Assembly (NCBI GenBank): GCA_029255685.2
Contig: CM055314.2
Coordinates: forward strand, 38,384,790 to 38,448,789
Source of the DNA: Silene conica
Lineage: Eukaryota > Streptophyta > Magnoliopsida > Caryophyllales > Caryophyllaceae
Direction of reading: 5' to 3'
Length of the DNA stretch: 64,000 nucleotides
In this document: positions 1 through 11,319 of the stretch, piece after piece
Numbering within the stretch: position 1 is the first letter of the stretch
Layout: the number at the start of each line of letters is the position of its first letter
Program-made: the position numbers and the translations under genes
The notes under the pieces: model-generated
Database searches by the model: none
Told to the model about the DNA's origin: nothing
Seen by the model: the letters and a program-made list of their open reading frames with translations, nothing else

Positions 1-88
1 AAACTCAGAATAAGAGGCGTCCAATTTCTTGGACTAACAATAAAATCAAATGATAAACGGTACTCTTTTGATAAACATCCATTCATCA

Positions 89-596
89 ACATCTGACACT
101 GTGCCCCAACTCAGGCAAGCAGATGTAAACAACAGTATCTAGAGCTAACCCCGACTTAGGAAAGAACTAGACACACAACCAGCAGTGCCCAAGCCACACC
201 CCGACTCAGGTAGACTTGGTACACAAGGTCAGCTAGCATACATCCGTGAACCCTGACTCAGGTACGAATGGATACCGGTCAGCTAGTAATGGTTCAGAGG
301 TCCCGACTGAGACATAACCATTACTCTTTGTAGTGAATCAGGATCCCGACTCAGGCCTGACTCACCACGGTCAAACAAACTCACAAAGGAATAGAGGTCC
401 CGACTCAGACATATCCCAATGCATCATCCATACACGTAACGGCTCAGAGGTCTTGACTCAGACATGATCCTTTACGCGAACATACACACACGTATCCAAG
501 ACAGAGGTCCCGACTCAGACATATCCTCGATACGCAACATCCAAGACACGTATTGTACTCTAGAGGTCCCGACTCAGACATATTCCAATACGCATC
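89..596. repeat. Minisatellite of stem-loop units with core AGAGGTCCCGACTCAGACAT
   Basis: About ten degenerate units of roughly 45-55 bp share a core like AGAGGTCCCGACTCAGACAT. The bases flanking each core are complementary but differ between units. Examples are ACATCTG (89-95) with CAGATGT (120-126), GTAATGGTT (286-294) with AACCATTAC (316-324), and CGTATTG (549-555) with CAATACG (586-592). Other units pair imperfectly. The array lies in LTR E at the position of the H and M arrays. Confidence 0.85.
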
Positions 597-792
597 CACA
601 TAATTCATATTTAATTCCAACTTACTTAGCAGGCTACTTATGACCATTATACAACACACGTATATGAGAAAGACCCATTTCAATTAAGTTCCTTAGCCAC
701 CTGAGACTCATATATAATAAGTCTAAGCAATTGATATATGTTAATTAACTTAGCCGATAAGAATTATAATCAATACTTAAGAATTAACCAAC

Positions 793-1348
793 TTAAGACA
801 AGTATTCCATGGTTACTTGGCTCTTCTGCCATGAGGGGATCAAAACGAAGGACAAGCTATTCCAATATGGATGCAGTGAAGATTATCAATGTTGTTTATC
901 CCATAATGCTACTGAATCTGCGCATCACCTGGTGCAGGGATGTGTGTATAGTTCTAAAATAGTTACTCAGTTGGAAGAATGGATTGGGATTGGCCTACCT
1001 CAGTTGCCTGATTTGCAATGGAATGGACAGGACAAAAGGGACAGGGGTCTTCATGCTATGGTTTATACTACCTACTGCTACACCATCTGGCAGAAGAGAA
1101 ATCAAGCTCGTCTTGAAGGTGTGCTTAAAAGACCTGAAAGAGTGGTGCAGGAGATCAAGGAAATGGTTAGGATGCAAGCTCACCCTAGCCTAAAGGCCCT
1201 TCATAGACCAGAACTAGAAATTTGATATCTATGTTAATTTAATGCAGTACTAGTCTCTGACTAGTCGATTTTATGCTCCCCTGTATATTTTTAATGATGA
1301 TATATATACTGCTCACATTTCAACCAAAAAAAAAAATTAAGACAAGTA
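793..1348 (+). mobile_element. 5'-truncated LINE stub with poly(A) and 12 bp target duplication
   Basis: Two copies of TTAAGACAAGTA (793-804 and 1337-1348) flank an insert of 532 bp (805-1336). The insert ends in eleven A residues (1326-1336), as expected for target-primed reverse transcription. Its reading frame encodes the C-terminal end of a plant LINE (L1-type) protein. The flanking sequence on both sides belongs to LTR E. The element kept only the last 0.5 kb of a multi-kilobase LINE and cannot move by itself. Confidence 0.92.
809..1225 (+). pseudogene. C-terminal fragment of a LINE reverse transcriptase protein (zf-RVT region)
   Basis: The 138-codon frame carries the cysteine/histidine pattern of the zinc-binding domain that follows the reverse transcriptase in plant non-LTR elements: CCLSHNATESAHHLVQGC at about residues 28-45. 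The usual tail follows, with YTIWQKRNQARLEG near residue 90. The reverse transcriptase and endonuclease domains are absent because the copy is 5'-truncated. The listed ATG is simply the first one after the truncation point. The stop codon lies about 100 bp before the poly(A) tail, so the 3' UTR is short. It is not expected to be functional. Confidence 0.85.
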
Positions 1349-1699
1349 ACTAATCATTATACTAACTCTTACCTAGCTAAGATATACATCTTTAAACTAA
1401 GTATTTAAATCAATTTACTAGATATAAATTGCAACCATGATTATTACTTAATTACGGTTTCGGAATTATTTCACTAGCTAAGCGATATTACTCGTAAAAC
1501 AAATGATAACCAAAATCTTACCGTTAAACTAATTAACTAAGTTTGATTAGTTTTATTATCATGAACCTATGAAATAATTAACAATTCAAGATACCAAAGG
1601 GGAAATGTGCAGATTTACGTAAGTCATTAAACGGAAAGTTGGGCTAATGACAAGCATTGGACTCCTACGAATGCAGATTTAAACTACAACTTGTGGTAC

Positions 1700-2905
1700 A
1701 CATGTGAACAATAAAGTCCGGTACTATATGGTACATAGTTATTATTTATATAAACAGGCCAAGCTTCAATCCTTCAACCCAAAGGAAAGCTTACTAAACA
1801 ACAAGGCTCAAGTTAAGACAGTGCTGCAACAGAAGTGCAGTAATATCAGGGGTGCAGTGGGTTTACGCAACTGTAACATTAGTGTAGTGTAGGGTTAACA
1901 TAGGTAATAGTATGGCAATAGTAGCAGAGCACAGTCGGAGCAGTAGTGCAGAAACAGACCAATAGTGGTGAGGTCTGGTAACAGTGCATCAGTGCAGCAA
2001 TAGTGGCGTTTGAGACCAGAAAAGTTGCAGTCCGTAACGTGAGTGTAGCAGCAGCAATGAGAAGTGGCAATGAGTGCAGATAGTAATACATCAACGAGCA
2101 GTGGGCAGAGTAGTAATGTCGTGACAGTAGCTAAGAAGAAAAGAGGGGCAGTGGGGGTAGTCTGATATAGCAGACCAGCAAGGCTCAGACACGCAGTTAA
2201 GGCCAGACGCATCACAACAGTGGGGTAGTCTGGCGTAGCAGTAGTTCAGTAGCAGACAGTAGTCAGAAATGCAGTAACAATGGTGAGTGTAGTGACAGGA
2301 ATGAGTAGCAGTGGATTAGTGTAGTGGATACATGACGGTTGCAGTAGCAGCAAGTATCAATGATGGTAACAGTAGCGAGTGCAGTCATATGTAATAAAGT
2401 AGTAGTGCAGTAGCATGAATGGGGTGTTGTAGTACATGAACATAGTGACACCGTGCAACACTATGATTGCAGTGGTGTTCAGTAGAGTAGTGACGTAGCA
2501 TATAGTTCAGAAGCAACTTAAACAGGATGGATTAGTAATGGACATAGCAGACATTAACAGTAACAAAACAATTCAACGATTTAACAACTAAGCATCTGTA
2601 AAAACAGCAGCTACCATACGCAGCACCAGTGGTAAATGAAGTAGTAAGCAGTGGTAGTAGCAATGTGTAGAAATGGTGAGAGCAGCAGTGGTATGTAGTA
2701 TGTGCAATAATGTAACAGCAGCAGATGGACAATGCAGGGGGTAAATAGAGTAGGAGTAATCTGGTCTAAACAAACCAGAGAAATGGGCAATGCCGTAAAA
2801 CAGAAGGAGCAGAACAGAAATAGGCAGCAGTAGGAATAGTTGTGAATGTAGATGCACAGGAAAGAGTAATGGTATGCAGCAGATAGTAGTATGTATGAAC
2901 ATCAC
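1700..2905. repeat. Degenerate GCAGTAG/GTGCAG-rich region inside LTR E
   Basis: About 1.2 kb is dominated by irregular reiterations of short words such as GCAGTAG, AGTGCAG and GTAGCAG. The open frames on both strands are by-products of a repeat that has few stop codons in some frames. It occupies the place where LTRs H and M carry their GC-rich palindrome arrays. No protein domain is recognisable. Confidence 0.6.
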
Positions 2906-4039
2906 ATTTCAGAAATGACCACACATATAACCAATCCTACTAACCCTTCACCCTATACATTACCCACAACTCATACACCCCATATTCACCATCAAACCAC
3001 ATAATCATTCATAAAAATAAATGTCAAGTTACTTAAAGACAAGGTCGAGTTACTCATTATCGTCACCTCGAGATGCTCTAATCCTCCAATGAGTCGTCAA
3101 TGATGTAAGAGTCAAGGTCCGGGTCGCCCAAGTCACCTCCTACAATCACCAAAACAGATTATTACAAGGCATTTTTCGAGATTACTCAAAACAGCCCCAA
3201 AATCGACTTTAACAAAACTGAAATATAGGAGAGCGTAGGCGAAACCCTTGCGTCGAACGGAGTTGTAACGAATTCACAAGCTCGAATTTTGTGAAGATGA
3301 AAATGTAAAAAAATGAGAAAATAGAAGTCTGGTATTTTGTTGTTTGATGTACGACAAGTGAAATGTTTCACCTTGGGCAACAAGGTGTAAGGATGTCAAG
3401 GAAGGAGGGAGGAAGGTTCCTTCAATATTTACTTTAATTTAAATTTGAGACGGGTTTCACTTAAGTGAGCCGGGAATTATTTGTGAACGGAAATGTCAAG
3501 CGAATTGTTTACGTCGTAAGGTTATTAACTGTGACACCCCGCGATATTACATTAAAATAAACAAGCAACTTGCAGCGGAAAATACGGTATTTTTCTTTCG
3601 ACATATATAAATAAACTTAATCGCGGAATATCAAAAACAACATGCGGAAGATTTAAAACTAAAGAAAGAGTATAACTTATACAAGATAAATGAAAGTTTA
3701 CAAGGGATAAGGTATCCCTCGATAGCAACAGAATTAAATCTAAGCTAAACGTAAATAGGTAATTTGTCGACTAATCAACAATGCTCGCTAGCCTCACGTC
3801 GTCCCCACACAGCACTAACCTACATACATGAAACATGTACGCCACAGTCAGTGGGGAGTAACTCGAGGTTCTCCCAGCCAATTTTTGTCAGAAAACACGT
3901 AAACGGTAATACAACACAACATATACATATGAACATGCATATACCAAGATAAATACTCAAATATGACATATTCAAATATGACAAGCATGATCAAGCATGA
4001 ACCAACATGTGAACTATATCAAACGGATAATTAACTCAA

Positions 4040-4725
4040 GTGAATGACTCAGCGGCCAACACTTGATGGCATGTTCATTCACACAAACAACAAGCAATTA
4101 ATTGACTCAGAGGCCAACACTATATGGCATCGCCAATCACAGAACATACAAGAATAGAATGAACGCCGTTAGGGAACATAACCGTTACCACTTACCGCTA
4201 GGTCGCATAACCACGACACTAGCTATCGGGACGCATAACCACGACACCGACTCTATGTATAGCGCATAACCGACAACTATATGCCTAAGACCTGGCCAGA
4301 CCTCTCGATGTAATAACCTACACCGAACGACACACGGGGACCGGGCCGCATAACCACGGACACTGACCAATCCCGAACATAGATAAACCCATAACCGGGG
4401 CGACATTAGTTCATTGCAATGATACACAAATCGTACCACCGATATCCATTCACAAACAAGGTGACATAACCGTCACTCACAAACTTAGGATGACATAACC
4501 GTCATCCAACCACAAGCCAGGCAACATAACCGTTACCCGACTCAATCTTAAAATAACATAACCGTTATCAAATCACAAGTAAAGTAACATAACCATTACT
4601 CGAATCAACTCAAGACAACATAACCGTTATCAAGTTACAAGTAAGACAACCTAACTGTTATCATTACCACTCAAGATAACATAACCGTTAACTAACTCAT
4701 TTAACATAACCGTTAATTACCCATT
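4040..4725. repeat. Hairpin minisatellite of LTR L with core ATAACC
   Basis: Short units have a constant ATAACC core between matched arms that change from unit to unit. GTGAC-ATAACC-GTCAC lies at 4461-4476 and GGATGAC-ATAACC-GTCATCC at 4488-4507. Near 4553 is ATAAC-ATAACC-GTTAT. A few units are imperfect. The first two units (from about 4040) have the longer core CAGCGGCCAAC shared with the H array, with arms GTGAATGA and TCATTCAC in unit one. Confidence 0.8.
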
Positions 4726-4755
4726 TCCAAGCATGAGTTACAAGGTAAACCAAAT

Positions 4756-4871
4756 CAATGCTTGAGTTGGTTTCTAGAAGCTATTTTGAAGTGGAAGCCG
4801 GTTTCCCTTCCGGTTGCCCGGCCGGGGGGTCTTCTCCCTCAACTTAGCTTCTAAAAATGGCCCAAGCATTG
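4756..4871. repeat. Compound hairpin with conserved GC-rich loop in LTR L
   Basis: Two nested perfect 9 bp inverted repeats, CAATGCTTG (4756-4764) with CAAGCATTG (4863-4871) and TAGAAGCTA (4775-4783) with TAGCTTCTA (4845-4853), enclose a GC-rich block (GCCGGTTTCCC, GGTTGCCC, GGGGGGTC). The same block recurs beside the arrays of LTRs H and M. Confidence 0.75.
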
Positions 4872-5147
4872 CCCAATAGCAAAATAATAAGCATTTGATA
4901 GCCCTTTCATCGTCTCAAGCAATTCCGATAAGCGAAACGAAAGTTAACAATGCGACAATGGCTATGCTTCGATATGGCATGTGACGTGTGATGAAAGTAA
5001 TAACTTTAAGGCATGTAAACAAGAGATTTAATACTTAAAAACTTGTGTACATACATGGGAGAGAAGATAGGAAACAAGTAGGAGAAACAATGGTACAAAA
5101 ACAATCAAACATGCGCGAGAAACAAGCGACCGAGCAGTGAATACCGC

Positions 5148-5228
5148 AGGCTGCGGCCAGTGGCGCAGGCTGCGGCCTAAAGCGCAGGCCTGCGGCCCCC
5201 ACGGCAGGCTGCGGCGGCCACTGCCCAG
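5148..5228. repeat. GC-rich palindromic array GCAGGCTGCGGCC in LTR L
   Basis: Four imperfect copies of GCAGGCTGCGGCC-like words form a GC-rich island of about 80 bp in otherwise AT-rich sequence. Each copy is close to self-complementary. It sits in the LTR region where H and M carry CCAGCCGG/CCGGCTGG arrays. Confidence 0.7.
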
Positions 5229-6909
5229 CCCTGCTCGTGCACAAGTCGCGGCTCCTCTTTTACCCAAAGGCGTTCGCACACAAACCCACTACAATGCACC
5301 CATAACAAGCAATATGTATACATGTATTCATGGTGTTTTATACTTCATCTTATGCCATATTAATCAACCCAAAGCTCTTCTTAATTTAACATAAGAACAT
5401 ATGAAATTCAATTATGAATTGAGAACAATGGTACAAGCAATTCCAAACACCCCAAACTCATGTAGGAAACATCAATCCAAGTTAAACCACACCAAATAAC
5501 TACCTTACTAACAATCATCAATTTTTACCAATAATCCACATATAAAAACTTAGTCTTTGATAGAAATAGAAGTAGAACTCATTAAACTCACTAATTCATG
5601 GGCAAAACAACACTCATATGTAAACATTTGATAAGAAGCACAATTATCAAACTTGACATGGATTTAAATCAATCGAAAACCAAACTATCGCTATGAATAC
5701 AATGAGCATGTGACGGATATCATTTTACCCGTTAACAATAACCCGATTCCTCATTCATTACTACCAATTAACAAATAACCCATTTCATTCGACCGAATAG
5801 TGAAGTAATCAACACAATACTCCACAATTTCAGAAATTGAACAACACAATCCTCATAATTTCAGAAATTAAACAACAATAACCATACACAACCGATTTTT
5901 GACTTAAAGTCGAGTAACCTCTCAAAGTTACCTTTAAAGCTCTTCAAATCTTCAAAGAATCCTCCAATGAAGTCCAAACATCCATTCTCGCTCAAGAACA
6001 AAGGAAAAACGAGTCACAATCTAACCCTAAAAAAAGGGGTTTTTCCGAAAGCACAACAATACTAACTTTTAAAGACATGAAAAGAAGGAGAAGAAGAAGA
6101 GGAGAACATACCTACAAAGAACTCGGAATTTGAGCAAGGAACGAAGGCGGTAGAGGCGGATTTGTGTTTCTTGAGGAACACCAACAATGGTGAAGGGTTT
6201 TGGTGTTTGTTGAAGCGGATGAAGGGAGTGAATGAGTTGTGAGGAATGAAACATAACACTAGGAGTATATGGGAGTTTTGAGTCGGGAATGACCCGGAAT
6301 TCATTTAATGAGTCGGGATGGACTCTGATTGGCTAACTAAGGCGGAAATAACATCTCAACTCTATTATTACTCGAGACAGAACCAATTATGCAAATAACT
6401 CATAACTCATGAAATTATCCTACATACTTGACATTTTCGATAATTAAAACCGAAACTTAAATTTATAAAACTCGAAATATCATTTGAAATTAAAATGCTT
6501 TAAAATGAAATATTCATATCACAAAATATATTTAAGGAAATATAATAAAATACAAATTACTCTTTAAATTAAATTAAGTCTTTAAATTTATAATACGGAA
6601 AATATCGGGGTGTTACATTAATGCTTAAGACGGAACTCAAGGAATGTTTTATTAAAAATATAAGTTGCGACCTATTAATTTATACTAAATTTCCGAAAAT
6701 CGCTTAAAATATAATAAAATATATTAAAGTAGCTTTTACGAAAATTAGGGATGCTACACTCATCCTCATCAAGAATGAGCGAATCTTCTGTAACGGGTGT
6801 GATAGGATCGCTCTCGACAGAAAAATTCAGGTTACTTATATCAACGCTCTCATACCCCTTTGTATCTTCACTGGTTTGGATTATTTATTTAAGAAGCTCT
6901 CATTGCTCC

Positions 6910-7119
6910 TTACAGGGTAGGCCACAAAATCCCATCAGAATCCCATCCACAACTTCCCTCAATTTTGATCAAAGTCTTACCAGTGACTCCATCAGAAATG
7001 ATACGACAAACCTCCCCAATACTAATAGGATAGTCAGACTGAGAAAGGAAAGAGGTTAATCTATTACAATAGATATGCAATGGTTCATGCTCGAATTGTG
7101 GGAAAGGGGAGATGGTCAT
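6910..7119 (-). pseudogene. Possible gag fragment of a Tat/Athila-like element
   Basis: This frame of 69 codons starts about 50 bases downstream of the tRNA-Asp primer-binding site. It contains FEHEPLHIYCNRLTSFLSQ, which resembles the plant Tat/Athila gag core (pattern EHE-IY-RL-FL). Short imprecise gag similarity is the only support. The frame stops at 6910 and the rest of gag is lost beyond LTR E. The alternative is a chance open frame in the leader. Confidence 0.45.
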
Positions 7120-7171
7120 AACGGGAAAAGATAAAGACTAAAAACAAAAAACAACTAACACTAGCGCTACC

Positions 7172-7189
7172 TCCTCGGCAACGGCGCCA
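7172..7189 (-). other. Primer-binding site complementary to tRNA-Asp
   Basis: On the minus strand the site reads TGGCGCCGTTGCCGAGGA, complementary to the 3' end of plant tRNA-Asp with one difference. It lies 5 bases from the LTR end at 7195 (minus-strand ...GGGTATCA). Its position fixes both the orientation and the LTR edge. Confidence 0.8.
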
Positions 7190-7764
7190 AAGTTTGATAC
7201 CCGTCGTTGAGGGCGTGAAAGATAAAATTTATATTTCCTAAACTTAAACTATAGATAGTGAAAGTCAGGGTCGAACCACAAGGAGGATTGAGAGTGTTAG
7301 TCGTTTTAGGTCTATGTCTTAGGGTAACAATTGGGGGTTTTATTGATTGTGTTTTGGTTTGTCACTAAGTCTAACAATAAAAACAAGAACAAGACTGAAA
7401 TAAAGATGTGAAAGAACTATGATAAAAGAGATGTTTGGATGATTGGGTCGTCATAACTACGATGGCAGACGGTCTAAGTCAACATGTATTGCAGTCGTGT
7501 AAGGGGTATAACAAATCCTTTCGGTCTATGTTATCTAATAGCTCCTTTCGGCCACAAATACTGGGTGTCAACAATACAGGTGATTCCTAATGTCTAGGTC
7601 ACATACCGGCCTTAGTAACCTAACTGTCTTAAAGCGTTAACTAATGCCCTTCCCTTATCTTTCGATCCCCGGGTTAGTCATTATTAAGCATCCTACAAGT
7701 CTCTCTTCGGTCTCATTGTAAGATATTGCAATTAACGAGCAAAAACAGGTCTGATCATACACGA

Positions 7765-7848
7765 AGTCGGTCGACCGACCAGATAACCCGGTCGATCGAC
7801 TAACCACTTCAGTCGACCGACCAGAGAATTCGGTCGGTCGACCAAAGT
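7765..7848. repeat. GGTCGACC palindrome cluster in LTR A
   Basis: Several overlapping near-palindromes (CGGTCGACCGACC, CGGTCGATCGACT, AGTCGACCGACC, CGGTCGGTCGACC) lie within about 85 bp. A second cluster of the same words is at 11350-11488, in the part of LTR A that resumes after insertion B. Confidence 0.7.
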
Positions 7849-8323
7849 CTGCTACGGGTTGCCCTAACTTACACTATTTACGCTACAACTCGCCTACATC
7901 CTAACATGTGAGGTTTACCTACGCATATTACTAATGAAAACAGTAACTTCGATGATAGCAATACTAAATAACATGACAATAACGATTATATGATTAACGA
8001 AAGCAAGGTTTAGGGCTTCTATCTATCCGGTAGAACAATAACGAAATTGAACAAAACTGAACTAAGAAAAGGAAATTATCGTAACAAAGGATTAAGAACT
8101 GAATGATTGCAACTTTATTGAAACTTGCGTGGAAACAGAATGTTTGCGAAAATAAACTAAGAAGAAACTTTATTGTAAAACTAATACGAATTCTAAACCT
8201 AAATTCAAACTGAATTACTAAAAGATGAGATTAAAATACAAAAACTGGATAATTAGTACATAGAGGATTAAGCTTTTATAATAAACTAGACGTCTTCTTG
8301 CTTAACCTAATCTCATCGTGGGC

Positions 8324-11319
8324 TTAATTGTGACATTTCGCGTTTTGAAGCCTATATAAGTGCTACTTGTGATTGTTTCGCGTTTGTTATGTGTTCCTTA
8401 TCGTTACGGGGTGGCGAACTTCGGGACGAAGTTCATTTTAAGGAGGGAAGACTGTAATACCCCGTATGTTAGCCTCAGTCAATGACAGTCAAACCATGTT
8501 TTATACACGTATTTCAAAGAGAATGTTTATAAAGTATTTTACGTAAACTGTTATTATTTTATAAATCGTATTTCTACGGTTATTTCTTATTTCATAATCA
8601 TTTTATATTTCATGATCATTTCATAAAATGACATTTCATTCGTATTTCTTTAATTTTAATAATATATTTATAATTAAATATATTTCCTAATTTATATTTA
8701 TTTCCCACCTATACTTCTTTTATTATTTAAGTCGTAATTATATTTAAATCCTAATTTTTATATATTCTTATAATTAATTTAATTAATATTTACTAATACT
8801 AATTACATAATTTAATCCGTATAATTAATTATACGTACTCGTCTATTTTTAAGTTATGGGTTGAGAGCGGGATATACGATTTATAATGTTTCGATATGCG
8901 TGATGACTATTTGTTAATGGGCTTGGACTTAGGTAGGATAACATTCTGTGTTAACAATCGACCTAAAACAAGATTCATCGACATACTACCTACTCAAACC
9001 CTAATCACCCATATCTGATAGTCAGCCTCCATCGACATTCACCAAAAACCAAACTCACCTCTACATGTCGTCTACCTCCCTACCACATCTACACGCTAAA
9101 CCCAATTCTGGTCCACTATGAGGTTGGAGGAGAGCAAAAGAGAAAGAAAACCACGCAAGAACATCCGTCACACTCATCGTTCTAACCCTTGCGTGACTGT
9201 AAGTTAACACTTGATTTTATTGCACTTTTCATACCATCTTCTTAAGGTTTTATGGTTGTATATAATATTGTGGTATGTATAACATTTTTATCGTATTTAA
9301 ACCACCGTAGGACCTCCGTGTCTATCGTTTTAACCACCACAAAGTCGACAGCAACTATACTCTGTTTTCGTTCCTCTATACTTTATTTCGTTTTTACCTT
9401 GCTTATTAGATCGTGTTTTTGGTTTTATTCTTGTTGCGAGTTTATGGGTATTGATAGTGGGGTGTTAGTAGATTCTGTTGGTGGTTGTGGGGTGGCTCGT
9501 GGTGGTCGAAGCAACACCTAAAAAAAGGCTGTTTGGATGCGTTAAAAACGAGGCAGAAATAAGGGAAAAACAGGGGGTCGTGAGATGCGTGAGTTTGAGG
9601 GTGTTTTGTAGGTGGTTAGGGTGGTGTCGAGGGCTAGTGGTTACCACCAGGGGAGTCGTGAATGGTGAGTGGTGTCGAGGGTAGTGTGAGGTGGTGGATA
9701 GGGTGGCAGTAGCGGTGGTTAGGAAGGGGTTTTCAGACAAAGGAAACGCGGATTTCTACGGTTGCGGTATATTTGTTTGTGGGCAAGGAGTTTTGGGGCT
9801 GGTTTCGAGAGCTGTTAGAGTGGTGTCATGGATTGTGGTTAGTGTCAGTGGATGCGTCACAGTACAGAGGTGGCAACCACCGTAGAGTAGTGGCAGTCCA
9901 GGCGGCTAGAGGGTGGTCGATAGGGCTGTGAAGTAGGCTGTTGGTGAGTGTTGGTCGTGGGGGGTCTGGTTGTGAAAGTCGTGGTCACGGTAGTTGGGAA
10001 TCATGGTCTGCGTATGATTATGGGTACTAATCATTATTATCATTGCCATTGGCTGGGTATGGGTGGTATTTTATTATTATTACTATTATTATTATTATTA
10101 TACTAAGTTTTGTGCATGTATTATTATTACTAGTATTATTCGTTGTTGTTATCGTTGTTTACGTATTATATTATTGTTATTATTATTAATGTTATTATTA
10201 TTAATGTTATAATTGTTATAGTGTGGTTAGTTAATTATTATTATTAGTAAATATTGTTTATAATATGTATGTATATAAGTTGTTAAGTAATTTTTATACA
10301 AGAATGTGACGGTTATCAATAATTCGACTATATCTTTTATGTTCGCTCATTTAATTGAAGTTAGTTATAAAAGTAATAAGGTCGGGTTGATTAAGTTAAT
10401 TGAAGAAGTCATGTTTAATACGCTCTCGTTATGCATAATATATTATTTAAATCGTTAAATTGAATAATTGATATGTTATATTTGTTACGTAGATATATTA
10501 GTTAGTAATTATGTATATTATAATGTTAGGTGACGGTTTTGAAGTGGCATAGTTCTGTTTACTTGCTGACTTGCTATTGGAGTATATTGCTATCCAGGTA
10601 GGATACCCTGGTACCGTATTCTGTGAAGGTTATATGCATGAATGGTTGTATTACGTGTTGTGAATGCAAGCATGTTTATATGAGAATGATATTTAAGTAT
10701 TGATTGTTTAATGTTGCATTCATGAGCATAGCATTTGCATTATTGATAAGGGGATTGTTCTGATATAAAGCCCAGGGTGGTCTGCAGGCCAGGCCTGGTG
10801 TGTTCAGCTTTATGCTGGTAATCGACGACGGTCGATGATACTCTGCCGGGAGGTTCGGTATGGGTTGGTGTTTCGGGTTATGATTGGTGTTTTGGGTTGT
10901 GATTGAGCTCAGTAGTGGCATGGAATTTGCATATTATTATTGTTGCATTATTTATTATTATGTTATCCTACTCAACCGCGAGGTTGACAGTGTATTCGTG
11001 TGACACCTAACGATGATCCGGAATGGGGAGTAGATTCTACAGGTCAGAGACAGATGGATTAGGAGCTTGGGCATGGAGAGAGATATGGCTTGGACTTACT
11101 TAGAATTAGATCACCTACTTAGATGTTATCAGTTGTACTTTTATTCTTTGTGTAGTAGTTGTAATATCAAAAGTTTAAGTTTAATCAGTTTTATATAAAG
11201 TACTTTGGTTTGTTTTACTTTGTTATTCACTACCTCGGACTTTCTGAGATGGTAACAGTTCTATTTATTTGAGAATGTCTTGCTAAAGGCTTTTAAATAA
11301 ATGGGGGTGTTACATTAAT
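8324..11319 (+). mobile_element. Truncated plus-strand gypsy B: 124 bp of 3' internal sequence plus a complete LTR
   Basis: At 8329-8452 is a typical 3' end of a gypsy internal region, with a CTTCGGGACGAAGTTC box and a polypurine tract AAGGAGGGAAGAC. An LTR follows directly from 8453 (TGTAATACCCCG) to 11314 (GGGGTGTTACA), 2862 bp. Copies of TTAAT lie at 8324-8328 and 11315-11319. This suggests a single insertion from which the 5' LTR and nearly all coding sequence were deleted. The LTR has (ATT)n-rich DNA near 10070-10110. The block with CGTGTGACACC near 10998 is shared with LTRs P and G. Confidence 0.65.
8453..11314 (+). repeat. 3' LTR of element B
   Basis: TG...CA boundaries and the polypurine tract just upstream mark the ends. 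No gene is recognisable in its 2.9 kb; the small open frames around 9250-9885 are not supported. It is related to LTRs P and G through the ends TGTAATACC and GGTGTTACA and a shared block near the 3' end (ACTCAACC-GAGGTTGAC, CGTGTGACACC). Confidence 0.8.

Larger units (their letters stand above)
3525..6622 (-). mobile_element. Solo LTR L (3530-6617) with 5 bp target duplication TTAAC/TTAAT
   Basis: A 3088 bp LTR starts TGTGACACCCCG at 3530 and ends CGGGGTGTTACA at 6617. It is flanked by TTAAC (3525-3529) and TTAAT (6618-6622), a duplication with one later change. No internal domain is present, so it is the product of recombination between two LTRs. It shares blocks with H and M: the ACATGTACGCCACAGTCAG block near 3834, a hairpin minisatellite, the GCCGGTTTCCC block near 4797, and a GC-rich palindrome array (5148-5228). 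By comparison with H its coding orientation is minus. Element type: Ty3/gypsy, probably chromovirus. Confidence 0.88.
1..6758 (-). mobile_element. LTR E: gypsy LTR, left end outside the window, interrupted by a LINE and a solo LTR
   Basis: The segment ends with an LTR terminus at 6751-6758 (minus-strand start TGTAGCATCCC). Its blocks match the order of the complete LTRs H and M: a hairpin minisatellite at 89-596, the block with CGAGTTACTCATTATCGTC near 3053-3070, and an AT-rich end with CTTTTACGAAAATTAGGG. The DNA beyond 6758 is not a polypurine tract, so this is either a solo LTR or the upstream LTR of a minus-strand element running off the left edge. Two later insertions split it: a LINE stub (805-1336) and LTR L (3530-6617). 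The native parts are 1-804, 1337-3529 and 6618-6758. The far LTR end and its target duplication cannot be seen. Confidence 0.75.

Noticed and set aside
89..596. CRISPR-like array (short repeats separated by variable sequence)
   Set aside because: Eukaryotic LTR context; the variable parts are complementary arms of each repeat, not independent spacers, and repeat length and identity are irregular.
1895..2905. Cys/Leu/Thr-rich minus-strand ORFs
   Set aside because: By-products of the degenerate GCAGTAG-rich region; no recognisable domain, several overlapping frames.
6062..6304. Possible small ORF (80 codons, minus) near the end of LTR L
   Set aside because: Ser/Phe-rich chance frame inside an LTR, overlapping a second frame; no similarity recognised.
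9252..9885. Possible small host genes in LTR B
   Set aside because: ORFs are short and overlap on both strands within an LTR with clear boundaries; no domain.
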